Shown one piece after another: positions 1 through 9,222 of a DNA stretch of 64,000 nt (position 1 is the first letter of the stretch; every line of letters starts with the position of its first letter). The stretch is from NCBI RefSeq assembly GCF_001553955.1, contig NZ_CP014234.1:2356001-2420000 (forward strand). Reading direction: 5' to 3'. Both the position numbers and the translations under genes were made by a program. The notes under the pieces were generated by a model. That model made no database searches. It was not told the DNA's origin and saw nothing but the letters and a program-made list of their open reading frames with translations. The stretch is from Moraxella osloensis (GTDB taxonomy: Bacteria > Pseudomonadota > Gammaproteobacteria > Pseudomonadales > Moraxellaceae).

Positions 1-1
1 T

Positions 2-1621
2 GGTAAAGGGGGCTTTGGTGCTGTGGTGATTTTACCTACGGGTGAGCAAATTGATATTTGCGGGGGTGAGGCGCATACCACCAACAACCGCATGGAGCTG
101 ATGGGGGCGATTGCCGCATTGGAAAACAGCCCAAAAGCGTTACCGATTCAAATCTGGTCAGACTCTAGCTATGTCATCAAAGGTATCAGCGAATGGCTGG
201 CAGGGTGGAAAAAGAAACATTGGAAAAATGTCAAAAATGTGGAATTATGGCAGCGGCTTGATGGGCTGTGCGAGCAGCGACAAATTGACTGGCAATGGGT
301 TAAAGGACACGCCGGTCATGATGGCAACGAATATGCCGATAAGCTTGCAAACCAAGGCATAGACCAACTACCCAAAAGCTTTAACAAAGTAATTAAAAAT
401 CCACCCAATCCTACCATTGATTTAGATGTTAAATCGGATTTTAGTGATAAAAACCCTGATTTTGATGATAAAAAAAAAGACCCGCCCATGAACCCAATGT
501 CAACCGATAACGACCTAGTTCCCACTCACTCAGCGTTAACCCGCGATTTTAGCGATGCGTCTTTTGATGACGCGCAAGACCTAGAGTTTGCCGACAGTGA
601 GATGATGGGGGATATCTTTTTGCAGGCACTTGACGGTGAACCCGCCCCAATCACTATTCAAACAAGCACTACCCAAACAAGCAAGACTCAAATAAGCCAT
701 ACTCAAAATGACGATGTATCAACTCAATCATCGTTAGGCGGACAGTCAACTCACTTGCCAACCAGTGCTAACCCACATTTTGCGGTGTTCACCAATCCAC
801 AAGGGCAATTTGTCCCGCAAGATGACAACTTGATTGCTCAGCGCCCCGTGTTTAACGGTATTACCAGCCAGCCCAACCCGACTTTTATACCTTTATTACC
901 CATCGCCAAACACAAAGGGACTGCCAATCGCCAGCTGGTTCTCGATACTGAGACCACAGGGTTTGAAGCGCAAAATGGTGACCGTATCATTGAGGTCGGT
1001 ATCGTTGAGATGATTAATCGACGTTTTACCGGTGAAAAACTGCATGTCTATATCAACCCAAAAATTGAGATGGGTGAGGAAGTCATTCGCGTTCATGGCA
1101 TTCACAATGTGTTTTTAAATGATATGCCCGTGTTTGAGCAAGTCGGTGAAGCGATTTATGACTTTTTGCAAGGCGCAGAACTCATCGCGCATAATGCAGG
1201 GTTTGACATGAGCTTTTTGCAAGCTGAGTTTGCGCGACTTGGCTTGCCCGATATCCACCAAACCGTCACCGTGACAGACAGCCTTGCCATCGCCAAACGT
1301 ATGTTCGCAGGGCAGCGCAATACATTGGATGCGCTGGTGAAACGTCTCAATGTCGGTAAACAAGACCGTACCTTCCACGGCGCGTTACTCGATGCCGAGA
1401 TTTTAGCAGAAGTGTATCTGGCGATGACAGGCGGACAGGTAGCATTAGCCATCGATGATGATGTCGGTGGCGGTGTCGGCGGCGCAACTGTGCATCAGCG
1501 TTTTAGCACGACTATCAAGCGCTTTTTGGCAAGTAGTGATGCTGAGCAGGCGCATCTTGAATGGCTTAACGCCTTAAAAGATAACAACCCACAGCTGGCT
1601 GAAAACTGGGCGAGTGTTTAA
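2..1621 (+). CDS. rnhA-dnaQ: Ribonuclease HI / DNA polymerase III epsilon fusion (5' end outside window)
   Basis: A two-domain protein whose start lies upstream of the window; the frame is open from base 2. The N-terminal part is RNase HI, which degrades RNA in RNA–DNA hybrids: the TTNNRMEL motif (catalytic Glu), SDSSYV (Asp) and HAGHDGNEYAD (Asp) are present, while the first catalytic Asp is outside. About 180 residues of low-complexity Asp/Thr/Gln-rich linker follow (bases 385–900). The C-terminal part is a DEDD 3'-5' proofreading exonuclease with DTETTG (base 944), HNAGFD (1190) and an ExoIII motif starting HGALLDAE (1376). This is the epsilon subunit of the replicative polymerase. Such fusions are known in Acinetobacter and relatives. 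The long linker probably tethers two independently folding domains. Confidence 0.93.
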   Translation, partial: GKGGFGAVVILPTGEQIDICGGEAHTTNNRMELMGAIAALENSPKALPIQIWSDSSYVIKGISEWLAGWKKKHWKNVKNVELWQRLDGLCEQRQIDWQWVKGHAGHDGNEYADKLANQGIDQLPKSFNKVIKNPPNPTIDLDVKSDFSDKNPDFDDKKKDPPMNPMSTDNDLVPTHSALTRDFSDASFDDAQDLEFADSEMMGDIFLQALDGEPAPITIQTSTTQTSKTQISHTQNDDVSTQSSLGGQSTHLPTSANPHFAVFTNPQGQFVPQDDNLIAQRPVFNGITSQPNPTFIPLLPIAKHKGTANRQLVLDTETTGFEAQNGDRIIEVGIVEMINRRFTGEKLHVYINPKIEMGEEVIRVHGIHNVFLNDMPVFEQVGEAIYDFLQGAELIAHNAGFDMSFLQAEFARLGLPDIHQTVTVTDSLAIAKRMFAGQRNTLDALVKRLNVGKQDRTFHGALLDAEILAEVYLAMTGGQVALAIDDDVGGGVGGATVHQRFSTTIKRFLASSDAEQAHLEWLNALKDNNPQLAENWASV

Positions 1622-1626
1622 CCATA

Positions 1627-1663
1627 AAAAATGCCTCATTAAATTTTATAAAGGCATTTATTT
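1627..1663 (+). terminator. Hairpin terminator after rnhA-dnaQ
   Basis: AAATGCCT and AGGCATTT form an 8-bp stem around an AT-rich loop just after the rnhA-dnaQ stop codon. The T-tract is interrupted (TTTATTT), so strength is uncertain. Confidence 0.5.
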
Positions 1664-1814
1664 GATGGGCAAAATTTCATGATAAAGTGTAATTATTGTG
1701 CTGGTATTAACACTTTGACATAGACACTGGTATAGGGACGTCTTACAATAATCAGCAATAAATGTAGCTGTCATTTTACCTTTATCACCTTAAAATCATT
1801 TTGGATAAAAAAAC

Positions 1815-3491
1815 ATGAGTCTGCCAAGTTCTAACTCACAAAAACTAACAGCCACCAATTTTGATTTGCCTTCATTGCATTTATTAAGACCTGAAATTGC
1901 CGTGACGCTACACGATGCCGAAATGCATTTAAGTGAGTTTAATGACGACAGTAGTCAAGCGCCTTTGCTGCTTGATTCCGTGGATACCTTGGCGCAACTG
2001 GCAAAAGTATTGCGGTTGATTCAATTAGAGGAAGGCTATGAACTTGCCAATAGTCTATCGGCAGGACTGCAAAAACTCTATGACGAGCGCGACCGACCCA
2101 ATAATGACATGATGATGGATGTGTCAGAAGGTATCATGACGTTGGCGCGTTATATCGAGTTTGTATTACTTAAAGAGACCATTGAACCTTCGTTGTTGTT
2201 GCCGATTATCAATCAACTTCACAGCGATTTGCATCAGCCAGTGCTGCAGCTATCAGACTTAACTGCCAACAAAAACAGCAGTATCGTCATTGCCAATCCA
2301 GAACAAAATTACCAACCGTTAAAATCACTCGGCATTAACCCAAAAAAACTGGTGGAAGCTTATCGCGCAGGTCTGAGCGTAGCACTCACTGCACAGAGCA
2401 ATCAATTATCGCCAAAAGAGCTAGAAAAACTCAAAGCCATGCAAGCGGCGTGTGAAATGGTTTCAAAACGTACCGACAGTTTGTTTTGGCATGCCGCTGA
2501 TGCGGCTGTATCAGATTTGGCAGGGGTGTTACCGCTTAGTAACCTGCAAAAGCGGGCGCTTATTTTTGTTGAACAACAATTTAATGATTATCTACCTGTC
2601 AATGATTCTCGTTTTGCTGATTTGGTGCAATTTGCCAGTTCAAGAGATAGCCAGCTTGCCTTGCAAGTTCAGCACAAATTCTCGGCCAATACTTTAGATG
2701 AAACCCAGTTAAAAACCATGCGCCGCTTCTTATTTGGACCAGACCGTGACGTGACCAGTACGCTTAACCAGCTCATCCAGCAAGAAATTGATTTGATAAA
2801 ATCTGCCAGTGACAGTTATGCCCGCCAAGTTAATCTCAATTCAAGTCCAGATGAGATTGATAGTATGGCGCAGCGTTTGCATGATTTAAGTAGCGTGTTT
2901 AGAACCTTAAATTTAAATGAGGTGAGTGCAGCGCTGACTCAACAAATTGGCAAAGTAAAAACTTGGACGCAGCCAACGCCTGATGATTTTGATGAATTGC
3001 TTGGCACTTTAATGATGGCAGAAAATGCGGCAATTAACCTGGCAAAATCACATACCCCGGGTGCGGTAACATTGCCCGTGTACAACCAGACTATTTCGCT
3101 ACATCAAATCGAAACGGCTCATAACACGCTCGTCCAAGAAAGCCGTACCGCCATTGCCACCATTGAAACTGCGCTCAATGATTATCTAAATGACACCGAC
3201 AAAGATATTCTACATATCACGCCTGTGCCTGATATCATGCGCACTATCTCGGGTGCTTGCTTATTTTTAAACTTACCTCGACAAAGCCAACTGCTCAAAC
3301 GCGGTGCCACAGTGCTACAAAACTTAACTGAGCAACAGGGTCGCGAGTTGTCAGAGCATGAGCTTGCTAAAATTGCCGATATTGTGATGTCAGCAGATTA
3401 TTATCTAGAAAGTCTTGAAACGAACAAACCCGCAGGCAACCATGCAATGTATGTCGGCTATCGCAGCTTACAACACATGCTTGTGGCTTAG
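1815..3491 (+). CDS. fimL: FimL-like pilus/virulence scaffold protein
   Basis: A 558-residue soluble protein. Its length (Pseudomonas aeruginosa FimL is about the same) and N-terminal pattern (LHDAEMHLSEF, LAQLAKVLRLIQLEEG, ARYIEFV, LLLPIINQL) match FimL, a homologue of the N-terminal part of the chemotaxis-type kinase ChpA. In P. aeruginosa FimL supports type IV pilus assembly and cAMP signalling. The Hpt-like helix around residues 57–75 has no histidine where a phospho-acceptor would be expected, in line with FimL being a degenerate, non-phosphorylated Hpt scaffold. The predicted fold is all helical with no membrane segment. No pilus genes are adjacent in this window. The ATG at 1815 follows an A-rich tract without a strong Shine–Dalgarno. 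The name rests on recalled similarity, not a search. Confidence 0.78.
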   Translation: MSLPSSNSQKLTATNFDLPSLHLLRPEIAVTLHDAEMHLSEFNDDSSQAPLLLDSVDTLAQLAKVLRLIQLEEGYELANSLSAGLQKLYDERDRPNNDMMMDVSEGIMTLARYIEFVLLKETIEPSLLLPIINQLHSDLHQPVLQLSDLTANKNSSIVIANPEQNYQPLKSLGINPKKLVEAYRAGLSVALTAQSNQLSPKELEKLKAMQAACEMVSKRTDSLFWHAADAAVSDLAGVLPLSNLQKRALIFVEQQFNDYLPVNDSRFADLVQFASSRDSQLALQVQHKFSANTLDETQLKTMRRFLFGPDRDVTSTLNQLIQQEIDLIKSASDSYARQVNLNSSPDEIDSMAQRLHDLSSVFRTLNLNEVSAALTQQIGKVKTWTQPTPDDFDELLGTLMMAENAAINLAKSHTPGAVTLPVYNQTISLHQIETAHNTLVQESRTAIATIETALNDYLNDTDKDILHITPVPDIMRTISGACLFLNLPRQSQLLKRGATVLQNLTEQQGRELSEHELAKIADIVMSADYYLESLETNKPAGNHAMYVGYRSLQHMLVA

Positions 3492-3509
3492 GGTGATTTG
3501 GTAACCAAT

Positions 3510-4319
3510 ATGACCGCATTACACCATTATTTGCTTATTTGTGATAACGATAAGTTCGCTTGTATAGGCGGACTTCCTTTTTTTTATCGTTGTGAGGACG
3601 TGCCCGATCAGGCCGTTAAAGTGAATACCGATGAGGCAGGCAACAATATTTATGCCATTGCCCATCAAGATATCGACTTGTCACAATCGCCAGAAGAGAG
3701 TACAGGACAGATTGAGTTTTTGCGCTTTCGGCATCTGATTGGCAGCCTTGATGCGCTACAATCCAGCCAATTAGCCAAAGCCATGCAGCTGTTACGCTTT
3801 CGTCAAGATCATCAATTTTGTAGCCGCTGTGGTACGCCCACGGAGTTACACCCCATTGAAAATGCCACCGTTTGCCCCAGTTGCCATTATCACCAGTATC
3901 CTAGAGTGCAGCCTTGTATGATCACCGCTATCATCAAAACCACCACGGACAAACCACAGATTTTGTTGGCGCATCATCTACGGGCGACAGATAGCAAAAT
4001 GTATACCGTGCTGGCAGGTTTTGTGGAAGTCGGTGAGAGCTTAGAGCAATGCGTGCATCGTGAAGTGATGGAAGAGGTGGGGTTATCTGTCAGCAATTTG
4101 CGCTATTTTGGCAGCCAACCGTGGCCTTTTCCCAGCAATTTAATGGTAGGGTTTATTGCAGAGTACCAAAGTGGCGATATCAGTATAGATAACAATGAGC
4201 TGATGGATGCCCAGTTTTTTGATGTAGATAGCTTAGATGAAAACGGCCCTATCATCCCGCCAAAAGGCACGATTGCTTACCAACTGATCGAATGGGTGAA
4301 ACAGCATTACCAATCTTAA
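3510..4319 (+). CDS. nudC: NAD(P)H/NAD+ diphosphatase (Nudix)
   Basis: Nudix hydrolase of the NudC type, which cleaves NAD(H) to NMN(H) and AMP and, in E. coli, removes NAD caps from RNA. A zinc ribbon (CSRCG...CPSCH) sits mid-protein. The C-terminal half holds the Nudix box beginning GFVEVGESLEQC and ending REVMEEVG, followed by SQPWPFPSNLM, the NudC-specific SQPWPFPxS signature. The gene lies a few bases behind fimL and may be co-transcribed. I chose the ATG at 3510; a TTG at 3498 in the same frame would add four residues. The N-terminal NUDIX-like domain is shorter and less conserved than in E. coli. Confidence 0.92.
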   Translation: MTALHHYLLICDNDKFACIGGLPFFYRCEDVPDQAVKVNTDEAGNNIYAIAHQDIDLSQSPEESTGQIEFLRFRHLIGSLDALQSSQLAKAMQLLRFRQDHQFCSRCGTPTELHPIENATVCPSCHYHQYPRVQPCMITAIIKTTTDKPQILLAHHLRATDSKMYTVLAGFVEVGESLEQCVHREVMEEVGLSVSNLRYFGSQPWPFPSNLMVGFIAEYQSGDISIDNNELMDAQFFDVDSLDENGPIIPPKGTIAYQLIEWVKQHYQS

Positions 4320-4445
4320 ACAGATTGATTAAGTGACTTGTTTTCATCATTCGTCTTGATGATTTGTATTGATAGGTTATAGGCGAAATAGGTATGAGCT
4401 ATGGTAAAATATACACTGATGATTATAGTGAATAAAAATTGAGCC

Positions 4446-5255
4446 ATGTCTGATAGCCAACCTGTTTTCAAGGTACCCAATCTATTTAATAGGTTAAACT
4501 TAAATAGCCTAAGTATCGAGCATCAACGATTAATACAACAAATCGACCAAGTCCTGCCGCAAACCCAATGCGGGCTATGCGGTCATCCTGAAGGCTGTCT
4601 GCCGTATGCCACCGCCATTGTCACACTGGGCGAGTCGCATAACCAATGCGTGCCCGGTGGGCAATCAGTCACCGACCAAATCGGCAAACTGCTTGGGCGT
4701 ATCCCAATGACAGCTGAAGCCTCAAAATGGCAAACGGATCCCGCTACCAATCGTCCGATGGAAATGCGAGCCATCATTCGAGAAGAAGATTGCATTGGCT
4801 GTACCAAATGTATTCCTGCGTGTCCTGTCGATGCCATTATTGGCTCAGGCAAACGTATGCACACCATTTTTACCGACCTATGCACAGGTTGTGAGCTGTG
4901 TTTGCCGCCCTGTCCAGTGGACTGCATCGAGCTGGTGCCCTTCACACGGTTGATGGATGACGCGACAAGGCAAACCGAGCAAGACGGATTACGCGCGCGC
5001 TACTACGCCCACCTTGACCGTATCGAACGCCAGGTCAATGACAATACCAATGCCAAACCTGTGGTCAGTATGGTACAAGCCAAACTCAATGATATCACGG
5101 TTGATATCAGTGAAACGCAAGCCAAAAACGCCATTGAAGCGGCAAAACTACGCACCCAAATCAAAAAATTAGAAAAACAACTTGCCGTACGCGCAGATGA
5201 CAATAAACAAGCCTTGGTGCAAGCCTTGCAGCAGCAACTTGCGACACTGCCATAA
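4446..5255 (+). CDS. rsxB: RnfB/RsxB-like iron–sulfur protein, without membrane anchor
   Basis: A 269-residue protein with three Fe–S cluster sites. The first is a 4Fe-4S domain (Cys42, Cys45, Cys51, Cys68) with C-x2-C-x5-C spacing, one residue longer than the usual RnfB C-x2-C-x4-C. Two bacterial ferredoxin motifs follow: CIGCTKCIPACP and CTGCELCLPPCP. The C-terminus is a Lys/Gln-rich helix. Classical RnfB starts with a membrane helix; this protein begins directly with a hydrophilic segment and no other rnf/rsx subunit is nearby, so it is probably a soluble electron carrier. It lies 15 bp before nth. In E. coli nth also ends the rsx operon, so the pair looks like the remnant of that arrangement. 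Confidence 0.82.
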   Translation: MSDSQPVFKVPNLFNRLNLNSLSIEHQRLIQQIDQVLPQTQCGLCGHPEGCLPYATAIVTLGESHNQCVPGGQSVTDQIGKLLGRIPMTAEASKWQTDPATNRPMEMRAIIREEDCIGCTKCIPACPVDAIIGSGKRMHTIFTDLCTGCELCLPPCPVDCIELVPFTRLMDDATRQTEQDGLRARYYAHLDRIERQVNDNTNAKPVVSMVQAKLNDITVDISETQAKNAIEAAKLRTQIKKLEKQLAVRADDNKQALVQALQQQLATLP

Positions 5256-5270
5256 CCTAAAGAGTGCATA

Positions 5271-5981
5271 ATGGTTGCCAACATCAAATCAAAAATCCAA
5301 GTGCCCAAAACCGCAGAGACACCGCCCTCACGGCGCATGCCCAATAAAAACGTGTTGCCGTTTTTCCAAAAATTAGCAGCAGCCATTGAAAAACCAGAGA
5401 CGGAACTGGAATATCAAAGCAACTTTGAATTGTTGATCGCCGTCATACTGTCGGCACAAGCCACCGATGTCAGTGTCAATCTGGCTACCCGCAAACTATA
5501 TGCCGTCGCCAATACCCCGCAAGCAATGTTGGATTTGGGTGAAGCTGGGCTAAAAAGTTATATCAAAACCATTGGGCTATATAATAGCAAAGCCAGAAAT
5601 GTGATGAAATGCTGTCAAGACTTGGTGGATAAATTTGCTAGCGAAGTACCGCAAACCCGCCACGAGCTTGAAAGCCTAGCAGGGGTAGGGCGAAAAACTG
5701 CCAATGTGGTGCTTAACACTGCCTTTGGGCAGCCCACCATGGCAGTGGATACCCATATTTTTCGTGTCGGCAATCGCACAGGCTTGGCAACGGGTAAAAA
5801 TGTGCGAGAAGTGGAAGATAAACTCATCGCACGCATACCACAGGACTATATATTGGACGCGCACCATTATTTGATTTTGCATGGACGCTATACTTGTAAA
5901 GCTAGAAGTCCCGAATGTGGCAAATGCCCAGTGTATGACGAATGTATGTTTAAAGACAAAGCCAAGTTTATTGAAAAGTAA
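5271..5981 (+). CDS. nth: Endonuclease III
   Basis: DNA glycosylase/AP lyase that removes oxidised pyrimidines in base-excision repair. The helix-hairpin-helix LAGVGRKTANVV carries the catalytic Lys, and the conserved Asp is in AVDTHIFRV. The 4Fe-4S loop near the C-terminus has the exact C-x6-C-x2-C-x5-C spacing. At 236 residues it is slightly longer than E. coli Nth (211) because of a basic, Pro-containing N-terminal extension of about 25 residues. It follows the RsxB-like gene by 15 bp, so the two are probably one operon. The start is an ATG at 5271 with weak AAAGAG upstream. Confidence 0.95.
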   Translation: MVANIKSKIQVPKTAETPPSRRMPNKNVLPFFQKLAAAIEKPETELEYQSNFELLIAVILSAQATDVSVNLATRKLYAVANTPQAMLDLGEAGLKSYIKTIGLYNSKARNVMKCCQDLVDKFASEVPQTRHELESLAGVGRKTANVVLNTAFGQPTMAVDTHIFRVGNRTGLATGKNVREVEDKLIARIPQDYILDAHHYLILHGRYTCKARSPECGKCPVYDECMFKDKAKFIEK

Positions 5982-6179
5982 GTGGATTTAAATTGACACA
6001 GGATGTTAAACGACCAATTTTTTAATTCCAAATTTGCCTATGCATATTCATAATCTCCTAGAAGTTGCGGCGGGAAAAAATAGAGAAAGCCAACAGACTT
6101 TGCTATAATCAACCCACTTTTAGGCTACTTTTTTACAAGCAGTTTTATAAACAACTTTACTAACAAAAAGGAAAAACTC

Positions 6180-6713
6180 ATGGCAGATTTTAACCAAATT
6201 CTTGATGCGGGCGACGTTGACGGCGGCGTGATTAACGTGGTTATCGAAATCCCAGCGGGCTCAAACAACAAAATCGAATGGAACCGTAAACTTGGCGTGA
6301 TGCAACTTGACCGCGTAGAGCCACAATTATTTGCCAAACCTACCAACTATGGTTTTATCCCACAAACCCTTGATGAAGATGGCGACGAATTAGACGCACT
6401 GATCATCACTGACACCCCGCTACCAACAGGCATCTTTATCGAAGCCAAAGTCATTGGCGTGATGAAATTCGTGGATGATGGTGAAGTAGATGATAAAGTG
6501 GTGGTAGTGCCGGCAGATGACCGCAACAACGGTAACGCGATTAATACCCTAGCAGATTTACCACAGCAACTGATTAAGCAAATCGAGTTCCATTTTAATC
6601 ACTATAAAGATTTGAAAAAAGCGGGCACAACCAAAGTTGAAAGCTGGGGCGACATTGAAGAAGCCAAAGCGGTGATTAAAGAATCACAAAAACGCTGGAC
6701 AGAACAAGCCTAA
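6180..6713 (+). CDS. ppa: Inorganic pyrophosphatase
   Basis: Family I soluble pyrophosphatase of 177 residues that hydrolyses PPi to two phosphates and pulls biosynthetic reactions forward. The metal-binding signature is seen as DEDGDELDALI, and PADDRNNG supplies further acidic ligands. The length equals the E. coli enzyme (176). AAGGA at 6168–6172 sits 7–8 bases before the ATG, and TATAAT at 6104–6109 is a likely -10 element without an obvious -35. It is monocistronic, closed by a strong terminator. Confidence 0.97.
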   Translation: MADFNQILDAGDVDGGVINVVIEIPAGSNNKIEWNRKLGVMQLDRVEPQLFAKPTNYGFIPQTLDEDGDELDALIITDTPLPTGIFIEAKVIGVMKFVDDGEVDDKVVVVPADDRNNGNAINTLADLPQQLIKQIEFHFNHYKDLKKAGTTKVESWGDIEEAKAVIKESQKRWTEQA

Positions 6714-6747
6714 TGGCTGGTGTTGAATTTTGCGAACGTCTAAGTTC

Positions 6748-6778
6748 AAAAACCCTACTTACAAAGTAGGGTTTTTTT
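6748..6778 (+). terminator. Rho-independent terminator of ppa
   Basis: AAACCCTAC and GTAGGGTTT form a perfect stem around TTACAAA, followed by a run of seven Ts. Confidence 0.9.
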
Positions 6779-6844
6779 ATTGCTATTTTAGCCCTCGTTT
6801 TTTACAATGACGGCATTTTTTATTAAGTTGTTTCAAGAGTCGTT

Positions 6845-8218
6845 ATGCAAGCCACACCGTTATACTATCGTCTCGCTATGTCGCTGTTAAAGCCACTATA
6901 CCAACTAAAACTTGCGAGCAAAACCACCTTGCCTAATGAAAAGCAGCAACGCTTTGGTCAAGTGTTTCCAAAGATTCACACCCGCCAGCCGATAATTTGG
7001 TGTCATGCGGTATCACTCGGTGAAACCAATACCGCCGAACCGATTTTAAGAGATTTGCTCGCGCAAGGCTATGCGCTGTGGGTGACCAATACCACCCATA
7101 CAGGCTATAACCGCGTTGAGCAGCTGTTTGCGCCTGAGATAGCAGCAAGTAAGGTGTACCATAGTTTTGTACCCATCGATAGCCAAGCGGTGATTGATAA
7201 ATTTTTGGCACATGTCCAACCCGTTGCCGCGCTATTTATCGAGACTGAATTGTGGGGTACCACGCTTGCTGAACTGAGCAATCGTCAAATTGCCACGATT
7301 TTGGTCAATGGGCGCTTGTCTGAAAAATCTTTTAAGGGGTATCAAAAAGCTGCCAAGCTTAGCCAAAGTATGATGGAGAATTTAAGCCTTATCATCGCCC
7401 AAGACAGCGATTCTGCCAAACGCTTTCGCCAATTGGGCGCTACCAGTGACAAAATCCGCATTGCCAGCTCGCTTAAATGGTCTAGTAAAACCAACCCGTT
7501 GATGCTAAGCCGTGCCGAAAAGTTACGAGAAAGTTGGAACTTGCCAGATCGCGCCGTGATTTTGGCAGCCAGCACCCATGAAGGCGAAGAATTGGCAATT
7601 TTAGACAGCTTTTTAACCGTGAAAGCCCAGTATGCCAACCGTCATCCGCTGCTCATTATCGTACCCCGTCATCCCGAGCGGTTTGATGCTGTTGCCAAAT
7701 TGATTGATGCCAAAAATTTGCCGGTGATTCGTCGTAGCCAAGATGGTGAACCTGCCAAAAATGAAAGCGTATATTTGGCAGATAGTATGGGTGAACTTGG
7801 CGTGTGGTATGCGCTTTCAGACATTGCCATTGTCGGTGGGTCTTTGGTCAATATCGGTGGGCATAATCCGATTGAAGCAGCCATTGTCGGCAAGCCGATT
7901 ATTATGGGGCAATATACCCAATCTTGCCAACTGATTGTGGATCAGTTAAAACAAGCGGGTGCATTGGTGCAAGTCAATGGTAGTGATGAATTAACGCAGC
8001 AACTGGCTCACTGGCTTGCCAACCCAAAATCTGCCCAAACCGCCGGTCACGTCGGGCAAATTTTAGCAGAAAAATATCAAGATGCGACCAAGCAACAACT
8101 TGCCATGATCATGCAATGTATCGCTGATAATAAGGAACAGCTTATAAAATCAGAGATTCAAAAAATTGACCATGAACCTGTGGCGAGTGATGGTCGAAAG
8201 TTCATTGATGATCTGTAA
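6845..8218 (+). CDS. waaA: 3-deoxy-D-manno-octulosonic acid transferase
   Basis: Kdo transferase (WaaA/KdtA) that adds Kdo to the lipid A precursor in the inner leaflet of the cytoplasmic membrane. The N-terminal hydrophobic segment (residues 1–20) is a membrane anchor. The N-domain shows WCHAVSLGETNTAEPIL with the conserved Glu, and FIETELWG. The C-terminal GT-B domain shows IIVPRHPERF and GGHNPIEAA, family signatures of nucleotide-sugar binding. Length 457, versus 425 in E. coli; the extra residues are a hydrophilic C-terminal tail. It is an isolated gene, convergent with the next one across a shared terminator. Confidence 0.93.
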   Translation: MQATPLYYRLAMSLLKPLYQLKLASKTTLPNEKQQRFGQVFPKIHTRQPIIWCHAVSLGETNTAEPILRDLLAQGYALWVTNTTHTGYNRVEQLFAPEIAASKVYHSFVPIDSQAVIDKFLAHVQPVAALFIETELWGTTLAELSNRQIATILVNGRLSEKSFKGYQKAAKLSQSMMENLSLIIAQDSDSAKRFRQLGATSDKIRIASSLKWSSKTNPLMLSRAEKLRESWNLPDRAVILAASTHEGEELAILDSFLTVKAQYANRHPLLIIVPRHPERFDAVAKLIDAKNLPVIRRSQDGEPAKNESVYLADSMGELGVWYALSDIAIVGGSLVNIGGHNPIEAAIVGKPIIMGQYTQSCQLIVDQLKQAGALVQVNGSDELTQQLAHWLANPKSAQTAGHVGQILAEKYQDATKQQLAMIMQCIADNKEQLIKSEIQKIDHEPVASDGRKFIDDL

Positions 8219-8258
8219 TCTATGCATTAATCATTTATATAGATTGCAAATGCAAAAA

Positions 8259-8289
8259 TAAAAAGGACTAGCCAAGCTAATCCTTTTTT
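8259..8289. terminator. Bidirectional terminator between waaA and bdhA
   Basis: An A-run, then AAGGA, an inner TAGC/GCTA stem, TCCTT and a T-run. The hairpin is symmetric and can serve both convergent genes. Confidence 0.75.
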
Positions 8290-8356
8290 ATCAGTCAGTT
8301 TTGTAGTTTATTCTTGTACTTTGTTTTGTACTTTAGTTTTATAAGCTAGTATTCAG

Positions 8357-9157
8357 CTATTTCATAAACCAACCATGACTTGCGATAAATGATTGACCGG
8401 TCATCGCATTGGTTGGGAAAGCCGTTAAAAATAAGGTTAATTGAGCGATATCATCGGTTGTGGTAAATTCACCGTCAACGGTTTGACCTAGCATCACGTT
8501 TTTCACCACTTCTTCTTCAGAAATGCCTTTTTCTTTGGCTTGCTCTGGGATTTGTTTTTCAACCAGTGGGGTTTTGACAAAGCCTGGACATACCACGTAT
8601 GAGCGCACGTTGTGAGCTGCGCCTTCTTTAGCCAATACGCGGGCTAGACCTAATAGCGCGTGTTTGGCAGAGACGTACGGCGCTTTTAGGGCTGATGCTT
8701 CATGTGAGTGGACTGAGCCCATATAAATGACGGTACCTACTTTATCATTTTGATACATGTATTTAAGTGCCGCTTTGGTAGTCAAAAAAGCACCGTCTAG
8801 ATGAATGGCAATCATTTTTTTCCAATCCGCGTAGCTAAATTGGTCGATGGGATTAATGATTTGGATACCGGCATTGGATACCAAAATATCAATACCCCCA
8901 AATTCCTGTACCAGTTTATCCACGCCAGCATTTACCGCATCTTCATTGGTCACATCCATAGCAATAGCAACCGCTTTGCCGCCTGCGGCTTTGATTGTAT
9001 CCACGGTTGCTTGCGCCGCATCTGGATTGATATCTGCAATACCTACCGCAGCGCCTGCTTTAGCATAGGTTTCTGCGATATCGCGACCGATACCACTTGC
9101 AGAGCCAGTGACGAGTGCGACTTTACCGGTTAAATCAGTAGTGAGTTGGGTAGCCAT
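8357..9157 (-). CDS. bdhA: 3-hydroxybutyrate dehydrogenase (SDR)
   Basis: A 266-residue short-chain dehydrogenase interconverting D-3-hydroxybutyrate and acetoacetate with NAD. The nucleotide-binding motif TGSASGIG is at residues 17–24, NAG in the second beta region, and the catalytic Ser/Tyr/Lys appear as GSVHSH and YVSAK. The segment [20 protein letters not shown] is the recognisable helical lid of bacterial 3-hydroxybutyrate dehydrogenases. It lies 65 bp downstream of acetoacetate decarboxylase on the same strand, so the two would take hydroxybutyrate through acetoacetate to acetone, or handle excess acetoacetate. AAGGAG lies upstream of its ATG. Confidence 0.92.
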   Translation of the reverse strand: MATQLTTDLTGKVALVTGSASGIGRDIAETYAKAGAAVGIADINPDAAQATVDTIKAAGGKAVAIAMDVTNEDAVNAGVDKLVQEFGGIDILVSNAGIQIINPIDQFSYADWKKMIAIHLDGAFLTTKAALKYMYQNDKVGTVIYMGSVHSHEASALKAPYVSAKHALLGLARVLAKEGAAHNVRSYVVCPGFVKTPLVEKQIPEQAKEKGISEEEVVKNVMLGQTVDGEFTTTDDIAQLTLFLTAFPTNAMTGQSFIASHGWFMK

Positions 9158-9222
9158 TTTTTCTCCTTGATTTTTTATGACAAAGTGGTTTTATTATGAC
9201 GGTTTTAATTATTAAAAATTAA

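Noticed and set aside
1715-1749. Possible sigma-70 promoter for fimL (TTGACA at 1715, TACAAT at 1744).
   Set aside because: Spacing of 23 bp between the hexamers is too long.
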